Positions 8,001 through 12,183 of a stretch of DNA of 12,183 nucleotides are shown one piece after another (position 1 is the stretch's first letter; each line of letters opens with the position of its first letter). The notes beneath the pieces are model-generated. The model ran no database searches, was not told the origin of the DNA, and saw only the letters and a list, made by a program, of their open reading frames with translations. The stretch comes from an uncultured Lachnospiraceae bacterium (lineage in GTDB: Bacteria > Bacillota > Clostridia > Lachnospirales > Lachnospiraceae), in contig CAJOPI010000011.1 in the NCBI GenBank assembly GCA_905236275.1, positions 1 to 12,183 on the forward strand. Reading direction: 5' to 3'. A program made the translations under genes and the position numbers.

Positions 8001-8285
8001 GTTACGGCTGTGGGTAAGAACGGAGAAACAGCAGTTTACACAGTAACGGTCGAGGTTCCGAAGATGAAGAAGCTTACTGTCAAAGCAGCAGGAAGCTACA
8101 ATATCTCGGAAATGCTTTCAGGCATTACTTATACAACGATTGATTCTTACAGTTCTTCGAAGCCTTCTGTAGCTGAGATTTCAAATGACGGAGTAATTAC
8201 GGTTAAGTCTGCAGGTTCGGCAAGAATAACCGTAGTAATCGGAGGAAAGAAGTACAAGGCAACACTCAGGGCAAAATTTAAATGA
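2049..8285 (+). CDS. Secreted 2078-aa protein with two GH43 modules, three LamG and several Ig-like domains
   Basis: An extracellular arabinose- or xylose-releasing enzyme. Start ATG 2049 follows AAGGTGG and gives a clean signal peptide (basic MRNRRYKK, hydrophobic core, cleavage after AFA near residue 32); in-frame GTG 1992 would spoil this. Order: LamG-like about 64-277; GH43-1 about 365-709 with Asp379 (ADPYIV), Asp508 (FDGSAF), Glu579 (NEGPAV) and GPGHNSF His645; atypical Ig-like 713-821; GH43-2 822-1133 with Asp877 (MRDPSII), Asp1006 (TIDTSVI) and Glu1055 (VEGGMI); LamG-like 1143-1347; Big_2-like 1350-1436; LamG-like 1437-1660; Ig-like 1661-1744; helical FIVAR-like segment 1746-1810; Ig-like 1811-1906; charged linker; two lysine-rich Ig-like units 1932-2078. 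Both GH43 triads are complete. GH43-1 resembles exo-alpha-1,5-L-arabinofuranosidases (GH43_26 type); the subfamily of GH43-2 is not assigned. There is no LPxTG motif or S-layer domain, so the basic C-terminus probably holds it to the wall (inferred). Confidence 0.93.
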   Translation: MRNRRYKKLMCAFLATAMVVSTLPGTAAPAFAEENTESTDETQSSNGSEESNEEAEEENEAKLIAEMDFDSESLDCAEGANISLAGGTENYSEDTENGEGRSFYFDGSTYLDVTDEDGESLLSGRDELTISYRSKPAKTATGSWPFFAAKDSTARSESNLHYIGVLDGTDSLTAERFGQSRTTSIAASSSSVWKNVTIVYEEDTTTVYINGKKKSSKSGCESMSEVLGDSSIFQLGRANWSSKGEYFKGYLDEIKVYDGALDAETIAEKDALESKKSSETVSYDGNDTEAKGEVAGLTITKVSEIDTSDMQVSLDSEDELPSRVEVTLSNGKKRDAYISWTETKTLEHTSSVSGLSAGKHEFTGRLSYYPSPLVSEKADPYIVLNEEDGYYYMTSSWPAYGSVNDGYDRIALRRSKTLLGLQDAEDVVIWRANSSGELSKHIWAPELHKVGDKWVVYFAGTCNDGQWSIGAHCLVCESSDLMDSSNWELAGESGRMLTKDGSSATYFDGSAFSLDMTYFENEDVSGNNIGYVVWAYKPSASNLMIAKVDMEKPWQLLTDPVTIAVPSYSWESTTNTVNEGPAVLKNGDNIYIAFSADGTGDEYKVGLLTADNDSDLLDPDSWTKDDEPILSSDDLANLDEYGPGHNSFTTDEDGNVVIVYHARDEKCHEDKCDYADKDPLYDPCRNAEINYVSFDKNGKPVLNETAANQAADLDLDYRLTVYVGNDADLVAADADALEIPNSDDIRGNISLPETGENGSAIEWESSDETIVSSVSKNGKAAGVVARQAEDKEVTLTASISRGSSSLTKVFRLTVKAEAEEVVPEDYIFVHFVGETYPTSDEDEQIYFSSSKDGRNFTILNDGEPVLTSSIGEEGMRDPSIIRSPEGDKFYLLATDLSIYTRNLTDSTPWPESGVNGSHAIVVYESTDLVNWSEPRLVEVAADNAGMAWAPEAVYDEDKGEYFVFWSSTNSDDNYDKHRVYCATTRDFYTFSDPEIWIDEASHKTIDTSVIKVDDYYYRLSKNESTGYEYLERSKELRGEWESVESSFLKKTSGVEGGMIYKLNADDAADADVDEYCMILDRFATSQGYFPATTTDISSGEFTAATDYSYPSKMRHGSVLPITAKEYEALQEKWGTSGSTELPEEILHAGFDGELPEGAEIVGYKLSSYDGDAEYVEGHTGEDGDKAIKLSDYGVELANKNIGDKYTLSFWTKPTGSVVTNSATVFLGYHNPEKWLAISGEGSAYKVWTRDPSNTSYNGWITVGTISHAQNEWKMITITQDGETVRVYENGELSVKGKATEALNGENQGIYLGATNWDSIYKGYIDDLYLYDEVLDSAQVYSLYSALTPEEVLERDGITVADSLSLKTGKSASLELSVPSAVEGYTVSYASSDESVAAVEDGVVTAVAVGEAEITTSVTLGAVTKTAKTKVTVESSDIVNEETAVELDFSNITGSVIPDKSGNGNSAAIKGGGITVEDGVLKLTSNGYVALPESIMDALSDEEKFTIECTFTRNASCGSNAWVYCIGSNPKSTGDNYLFLSPAFGGSTLRSGIKNSSTEILYDTGITTTAGKEYTADMVFDEGKVTLYLNGVQVGNTINSGYSIAEIIKNGCKDDILGYLGKSCWSPDPNYTGTVSKFAVYNGAKSAEEIQEPYADAFQKEFESLLTLDDILNRNASADEIYFNLNFVDEVNEMEVKWESSDESLIAADGTVNGNVKEDTKVTVTASVTEGNLTASQSFEFTVKAPDRTELDALLEEAAELLDIAVNLNDSLKALKESVEKAEKAETKTEIAEAAEELRAAIEAVEADTDYLDPFAKVDDSAYSEEIALEKGESLEIIKISEDAADNLTVALDSSDEEVAVAEENDGSISVKALKVGTAEVKVTLTSVYDEYPVEYLTKVTVTDKTDVDDDKKDDKQDTVSEDKTTPKAPENGILSSETANLITAKVKYYIRPEFKVKKYVIENKKLVKVSKKGKVTAKKSGTTTVTAVGKNGETAVYTVTVEVPKMKKLTVKAAGSYNISEMLSGITYTTIDSYSSSKPSVAEISNDGVITVKSAGSARITVVIGGKKYKATLRAKFK

Positions 8286-8300
8286 TGGAGGATTTCATAA

Positions 8301-10160
8301 ATGAAAAACAGAATAGTTGCCGGACTGCTTACCCTTTCAATGATTCTGGGTGCGGCTGCAATACCGGCAGTTAATACATATGCAGCAGAAAAGGATATGG
8401 TTTCCCTCGTAAAAAGCAATGCGGGAAATCCTGTCCTGGGATTTGATGACAGAGGGGATCTCCTTTACGGAGGAGACCCCTCGGCACTGGTCGACGGGGA
8501 TACGGTTTATATCTATGTCGGACATGATGCTTCGTCAGGCGACAGTTATGTAATGCCTGACTGGCGCTGCTATTCCACGAAGGACCTGAAAAATTTCACC
8601 TATGAGGGAACTATCCTCAGCATGACGGATATTAAATGGGCTGACAGTTCTTCTGCATGGGCAGGTCAGGTAATGAAGTATAAGGATAAATATTATTTCT
8701 ATTACTGTGCTGAGAGTACTGCAAGCGGTGAAGGAAAATGTATCGGCGTAGCTGTAGCTGATTCACCGACAGGTCCCTTTAAGGATATAGGTGAGCCGCT
8801 TGTACTTGATTCCCAGACGACTGCAAGCCCTTCCTGGGGAGATATTGACCCGACGGCATGGGTTGAGACAGTTGACGGAGTTGAGCACAGATATGTGGCA
8901 TGGGGAAATACAAACTACAATATTGCTGAGCTGAACGAGGATATGATATCCATAGCGGATATAAATGATGACGGAAAAATCACTGCCGTAACCGCAAGCG
9001 AGAGAGCTTCCGGTAAAGATGGTGATATCCTTGAGGTAAAGATCAACGGCATGACGGGCTCTGATTATTTCACAGAAGCCCCCTGGATTTACAGAAGACA
9101 GGACGCTGACGGAAATTATTACGGACAGTATTATCTCTTCTATGCAATGAACTGGAGGGAGAGAATGGCTTATGCCGTAACGGACGACCTGCTTTCTGAA
9201 AGCTATGAGTACGGCGGAACGCTGATGGAGCCTACGGCTACCTCGAACACAAACCACATGGCAGTAATTGACTTCAAGGGAAAGACCTATTTCATTCATC
9301 ATAACGGTTCACTTCCCTGGGGTTCAGGCTTCAGAAGGGTTATAGCAATACAGGAGATGAGCTTCAACGAGGACGGAAGCATTGATTATATCGAAGAGAC
9401 CTCTACCGGATTAAACGGTAAGACAAGCTCGATAAAGGACAGCGAGGGAAATCCGATAGCACATGAGAATTTCACCAATTCCCTTGCTGACAGCAAGTAT
9501 CCTTATACGGAGGTGCCTGTTTCGGTTGATGCTGACGCTGAGGAGAATGATGCACTCTGGCAGATAGTTTCCGGCAAGGCTGACCCCGATAATGAGGCTT
9601 ATGTTTCCATCGAATCCTACAATAAGCCGGGACTTTACCTGCAGGTTGATACTGACAAGGGCGTAACTATGGGACAGGATTATCAGAAGTCTTCATCGGA
9701 TGGTTATACTGCTGATTCCAAGAGAATGACTTTCAAGACCTTAAAGGGATTTGATAGCTCGGTAAGCAACGGAGTGACCTTTGAAAGCGTTAAGTATCCG
9801 GGTTATTATCTGACGGTCAAGGATGGTGAGCTTTCGGTAAGCTCTGACGCAGAGGACAGCAAGTGCACTTTCAGCGTTTCAACCGGTATTGAGGAATCTG
9901 CAGCAGAAAAGGAAGTGAGCGGAATTGCTGTCAGAAAGACGGTAAAGGTTTACAGAGCCGGTTCGGAGCTGAAAACTGACGATATCAGAATAACCGTAAG
10001 CTATGACAATGGGGGAGTAAAGATTGTCCGCAAGGGCTTTACGGTTGACAGCTCTGCCGTTGATATGAGCAAGGCGGGAACTTATACAATAAAGGTAACC
10101 TACACAGACGATAATGGAAATGATATCAGCGGAAATCTTTCCATAAAGGTTGTAAGGTAA
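8301..10160 (+). CDS. Secreted GH43 enzyme with AbfB-like trefoil and C-terminal Ig-like domain
   Basis: 619 residues. ATG 8301 lies 9 nt after GGAGG, which directly follows the previous stop; the 15-nt gap means the two GH43 genes are co-transcribed. The signal peptide has MKNR, a hydrophobic core and cleavage near residues 28-29. The GH43 five-blade propeller covers about 40-370, with probable base Asp59 (GGDPSAL), pKa-setting Asp183 (GDIDPTA) and acid Glu259 (FTEAPWIY), plus the family stretch IHHNGSLPWGSGFRR at 332-346. Residues 432-528 resemble the AbfB/CBM42 trefoil: two repeats (SIESYNKPGLYL and TFESVKYPGYYL) are plain and a third is not. Residues 541-617 form a Big_3-like Ig domain. 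The likely role is release of arabinose or xylose side groups from arabinoxylan or arabinan outside the cell; the exact bond is uncertain. Unlike its partner it lacks the lysine-rich C-terminus, so it may be free or bind substrate instead. Confidence 0.9.
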   Translation: MKNRIVAGLLTLSMILGAAAIPAVNTYAAEKDMVSLVKSNAGNPVLGFDDRGDLLYGGDPSALVDGDTVYIYVGHDASSGDSYVMPDWRCYSTKDLKNFTYEGTILSMTDIKWADSSSAWAGQVMKYKDKYYFYYCAESTASGEGKCIGVAVADSPTGPFKDIGEPLVLDSQTTASPSWGDIDPTAWVETVDGVEHRYVAWGNTNYNIAELNEDMISIADINDDGKITAVTASERASGKDGDILEVKINGMTGSDYFTEAPWIYRRQDADGNYYGQYYLFYAMNWRERMAYAVTDDLLSESYEYGGTLMEPTATSNTNHMAVIDFKGKTYFIHHNGSLPWGSGFRRVIAIQEMSFNEDGSIDYIEETSTGLNGKTSSIKDSEGNPIAHENFTNSLADSKYPYTEVPVSVDADAEENDALWQIVSGKADPDNEAYVSIESYNKPGLYLQVDTDKGVTMGQDYQKSSSDGYTADSKRMTFKTLKGFDSSVSNGVTFESVKYPGYYLTVKDGELSVSSDAEDSKCTFSVSTGIEESAAEKEVSGIAVRKTVKVYRAGSELKTDDIRITVSYDNGGVKIVRKGFTVDSSAVDMSKAGTYTIKVTYTDDNGNDISGNLSIKVVR

Positions 10161-10190
10161 AACCTTTTATTAAGAAAATATTGTCTTATA

Positions 10191-10236
10191 AAAGCCGGAG
10201 AACCTGTAAAATACAGGTCTCCGGCTTTGTTTTTTA
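10191..10236 (+). terminator. Strong intrinsic terminator of the GH43 operon
   Basis: AAAGCCGGAG (10191-10200) and ACCTGTA (10202-10208) pair with TACAGGT (10212-10218) and CTCCGGCTTT (10219-10228). The loop is AAA, one A at 10201 is bulged, and GTTTTTTA follows. This is a 17-bp stem with a T run, 30 nt after the stop at 10160. It separates the GH43 operon from the EIIC gene. Confidence 0.92.
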
Positions 10237-10252
10237 CTTCTTTTTTTTCGAC

Positions 10253-10281
10253 TTGACAAAGGAGATTATATATAATATTCT
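10253..10281 (+). promoter_or_regulatory. Promoter of the PfoR/EIIC-like gene
   Basis: A perfect TTGACA (10253-10258), a 17-bp spacer and TATTCT (10276-10281, 4 of 6). A perfect TATAAT at 10271-10276 is only 12 bp from that -35, too close to pair with it. The start near 10288 leaves about 78 nt of leader. It lies directly after the upstream terminator, so the gene has its own unit. Confidence 0.6.
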
Positions 10282-10365
10282 TATCAAAAGAGGTGACAAG
10301 ACAGGTGTAAACATTCTGATTGCACTAACCTTGTCGGCGTACTTTGTTTGATGGAGGATATTATT

Positions 10366-11457
10366 ATGGAGAAATTTAAAGAATTTTTGAAGAGAAAGGA
10401 TATCGAAATCAGCCTGAAGCGTTATGGCATCGATGCACTTGGTGCTATGGCTCAGGGACTTTTCTGCTCTCTGCTTATCGGAACTATCATTAACACTATC
10501 GGAGCTCAGTTCCACATACCTGTTCTGACTGAGACGGCTGCAACCATCGGAGGAACAGACTATACGGTTGGCGGACTTGCAACGGCGATGAGCGGTCCGG
10601 CTATGGCTGTTGCAATCGGAAGCGCGCTTAAGTGCCCTCCGCTTGTGCTTTTTTCGCTTATATCGGTTGGCTTCGCGGCTAATGCGCTTGGTGGTGCGGG
10701 AGGACCTCTTGCGGTTCTCATTATTGCGATTCTCGCTGCCGAGATAGGTAAGGCTGTTTCAAAGGAAACCAAGGTTGATATACTTGTTACACCGCTTGTA
10801 ACAATTCTCACAGGTGTTGCTTTTTCGGCTCTGCTGGCTCCGGCTCTCGGAAAAGGAGCAATGAAGGTTGGCGAGATAATTATGTGGGCAACGGAGCTTC
10901 AGCCTTTCATTATGGGTATTCTGGTATCGGTTGTAGTCGGAATGGCTCTGACACTCCCGATTTCATCGGCTGCAATCTGCGCTGCACTTAACCTCACAGG
11001 TCTTGCCGGCGGTGCTGCGGTAGCGGGCTGCTGCGCACAGATGGTAGGCTTTGCCGTTATGTCATTTAAGGAAAATAAATGGGGCGGACTTGTTTCGCAG
11101 GGTATCGGAACTTCGATGCTTCAGATGGGAAATATCGTAAAGAATCCCCGTATCTGGATAGCGCCCACGCTTGCCTCTGCGATAACAGGACCTATAGCGA
11201 CCTGCCTTTTCAAGCTTCAGATGAACGGAGCGGCAGTATCGTCAGGCATGGGAACCTGCGGACTTGTAGGACAGATAGGAGTTTACACCGGCTGGGTAAA
11301 TGATGTTGCAGCAGGAACTAAGGCAGCAATCACTCCTTTTGACTGGGTCGGACTTATTCTTATCTCCTTCGTTCTTCCGGCAGTCCTTACTCCGCTTATC
11401 AACGAAGTTTGCCGCAGACTTGACTGGGTAAAGGACGGAGATCTGAAACTCGCATAA
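10366..11457 (+). CDS. PTS_EIIC_2/PfoR-like membrane protein
   Basis: 363 residues, integral membrane. ATG 10366 is 8 nt after GGAGG (10353-10357); the in-frame ATGs at 10348 and 10351 overlap the ribosome site and are rejected. A short basic cytoplasmic N-terminus (MEKFKEFLKRKD) is followed by about eight to ten hydrophobic glycine/alanine-rich segments, among them 27-47, 68-88, 92-130, 138-162, 180-230 and 326-346. The block GIGTSMLQMGNIVKNPRIW (246-264) and the adjoining APTLASAITGP are typical of the PF13303/COG3641 group. Family knowledge: these are EIIC-like sugar-permease homologues, and one member, PfoR of Clostridium perfringens, was named as a regulator of perfringolysin O. No EIIA, EIIB or HPr gene is in view, so sugar phosphotransfer would need partners elsewhere. 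Substrate unknown. The LysR gene follows on the same strand after a terminator and may control it. Confidence 0.87.
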   Translation: MEKFKEFLKRKDIEISLKRYGIDALGAMAQGLFCSLLIGTIINTIGAQFHIPVLTETAATIGGTDYTVGGLATAMSGPAMAVAIGSALKCPPLVLFSLISVGFAANALGGAGGPLAVLIIAILAAEIGKAVSKETKVDILVTPLVTILTGVAFSALLAPALGKGAMKVGEIIMWATELQPFIMGILVSVVVGMALTLPISSAAICAALNLTGLAGGAAVAGCCAQMVGFAVMSFKENKWGGLVSQGIGTSMLQMGNIVKNPRIWIAPTLASAITGPIATCLFKLQMNGAAVSSGMGTCGLVGQIGVYTGWVNDVAAGTKAAITPFDWVGLILISFVLPAVLTPLINEVCRRLDWVKDGDLKLA

Positions 11458-11468
11458 AAATAAAAATG

Positions 11469-11503
11469 AAAAAACTGTCATGAATCTTCATGGCAGTTTT
11501 TTT
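11469..11503 (+). terminator. Intrinsic terminator after the PfoR/EIIC-like gene
   Basis: AAAAAACTGTCATGA (11469-11483) pairs with TCATGGCAGTTTTTT (11488-11502), with loop ATCT and one G-U pair, ending in seven T. It lies 12 nt after the stop. The A run opposite the T run means it could also act on the minus strand, though no minus-strand gene arrives from the right in this window. Confidence 0.88.
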
Positions 11504-11568
11504 ACTGGATTTTTCCGGCGACCTGTAAGATAATGAAGTGGAATTGTCGAAATAGTGGGAGAGCGCCA

Positions 11569-12183
11569 ATGGTTAATTATATTAAAATGATAATCGAAGA
11601 AGGAAGCATAACTGATGCGGCAAAGAAACTGAATATATCACAGCCTGCACTCAGCGCAAAGGTCAAGAAGATTGAAGAGGATTACGGCATCGAGATTTTC
11701 AGAAAAAACAGACGTCCCCTGTGTCTTACGGAGGAAGGGGAACGTTACATTGAATTTTTTGATGAATATGAACTTATCGAGAGGGAGTTCAAGCAGGATA
11801 TTTCCAATCTCCGGAATCTGAAAACAGGCTCGATAAAGATAGGTGGCACACAGCTTTATGCTATGGCATTTCTGCCGAATGCGGTCAGGAAATTCAGAAA
11901 ACTTTATCCTGATATAAATATCGAGATAGTGAACGGAAGTGTACCGGAGCTTTCGGAGCTTTTGATAAAAAGAAAGATAGATATCTTTGTATCAAGCCCC
12001 GGAAAGCGGGAAAAGACCTTCAGCTATGACCCTGTGACGGAAATGGAGCTCCTGCTCTGCGTTCCGGGAGAATATGAGGTAAATATAAAGCTTGATGCTT
12101 ATATTGTCAGGGATTTGGACAGAATCGAAGATTATGAGCCTGTTGATATAAGCAGCTTTGAGGGACTGCCCTTCGTAATGCTC
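11569..12183 (+). CDS. LysR-family transcriptional regulator, N-terminal part
   Basis: 205 codons are visible, running off the right edge without a stop. The winged helix-turn-helix is clear: EEGSITDAAKKLNISQPALS at 10-29, continuing to the wing with FRKNRRPLCLTEEGERY at 44-60. A linker helix (about 61-85) leads to the start of the periplasmic-binding-like effector domain at GSIKIGGT (87-94), with FLPNAVRKFRKLYPDINIEI at 101-120. LysR proteins of about 290-300 residues bind DNA as tetramers and respond to a small molecule. ATG 11569 has GGGAG 7-10 nt upstream; it leaves the first helix some five residues shorter than usual. In-frame ATG 11533 would add 12 residues unlike the family. The likely target is a neighbouring gene, either the EIIC-like gene or one to the right; the effector is unknown. 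Confidence 0.93.
   Translation, partial: MVNYIKMIIEEGSITDAAKKLNISQPALSAKVKKIEEDYGIEIFRKNRRPLCLTEEGERYIEFFDEYELIEREFKQDISNLRNLKTGSIKIGGTQLYAMAFLPNAVRKFRKLYPDINIEIVNGSVPELSELLIKRKIDIFVSSPGKREKTFSYDPVTEMELLLCVPGEYEVNIKLDAYIVRDLDRIEDYEPVDISSFEGLPFVML

Noticed and set aside
8958..8987. DINDDGKIT stretch in the second GH43 enzyme, resembling a dockerin calcium loop
   Set aside because: Only one copy is present, inside the catalytic domain, without the paired helix and second loop of a dockerin. It is probably a surface calcium loop or chance.
8763..9302. A 179-codon minus-strand open frame inside the second GH43 gene
   Set aside because: It lies entirely antisense to a gene with clear family motifs, has no recognisable domain or ribosome site, and is a shadow frame.
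11533..11568. Earlier in-frame ATG for the LysR gene
   Set aside because: The added residues (MKWNCRNSGRAP) do not resemble the first LysR helix, and the ribosome site GGGAG lies inside this stretch, just before ATG 11569.

Overview
The window looks like a piece of a Firmicutes genome, most likely a fibre-degrading Lachnospiraceae of the Butyrivibrio/Roseburia kind. This is inferred from gene content: very large secreted modular glycoside hydrolases with LamG and Ig-like domains, strong GGAGG ribosome sites, AT-rich intergenic DNA and sigma-A-like promoters. Nothing seen fixes the species.

Layout. Bases 1-327 (minus) hold the N-terminal part of an Rpn-family PD-(D/E)XK nuclease, cut by the window edge. 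Bases 328-956 hold no convincing large gene. They contain a perfect 10-bp inverted repeat, a 43-codon minus-strand ORF sitting directly under a good promoter, and five copies of TGTGATT spaced at multiples of about 10 bp. Bases 957-1646 (minus) encode a LolD/MacB-type ABC ATPase with no permease beside it.

Divergent from the ATPase is the centre of the window, a two-gene plus-strand operon. It has a recognisable promoter (1847-1875), a possible CcpA cre site just after the start of transcription, a leader of about 165 nt, and a strong terminator at 10191-10236. The first gene (2049-8285) encodes a 2078-residue secreted protein with two complete GH43 catalytic modules, three LamG-like modules, several Ig-like modules, a helical segment and a lysine-rich C-terminus. 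The second (8301-10160) encodes a 619-residue secreted GH43 enzyme with an AbfB/CBM42-like trefoil and a C-terminal Ig-like domain. Together they carry three GH43 active sites, two in a probably wall-attached protein and one in a probably free or loosely bound enzyme. The first module most resembles exo-acting alpha-L-arabinofuranosidases, so the likely job is removal of arabinose from arabinan, arabinogalactan or arabinoxylan outside the cell.

Downstream is a separate unit with its own promoter: a PTS_EIIC_2/PfoR-like membrane protein (10366-11457) without EIIA or EIIB partners in view, its terminator, then a LysR-type regulator cut by the right edge (11569-12183). No sugar uptake system clearly matched to the arabinosidases is present in the window.

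I did not find a clear wholly new system. The most unusual items are the helically phased TGTGATT array with the small transcription unit next to it, the orphan ABC ATPase, the two-catalytic-domain GH43 protein with its opposite-charge C-terminus, and the stand-alone PfoR-like EIIC next to a LysR gene.
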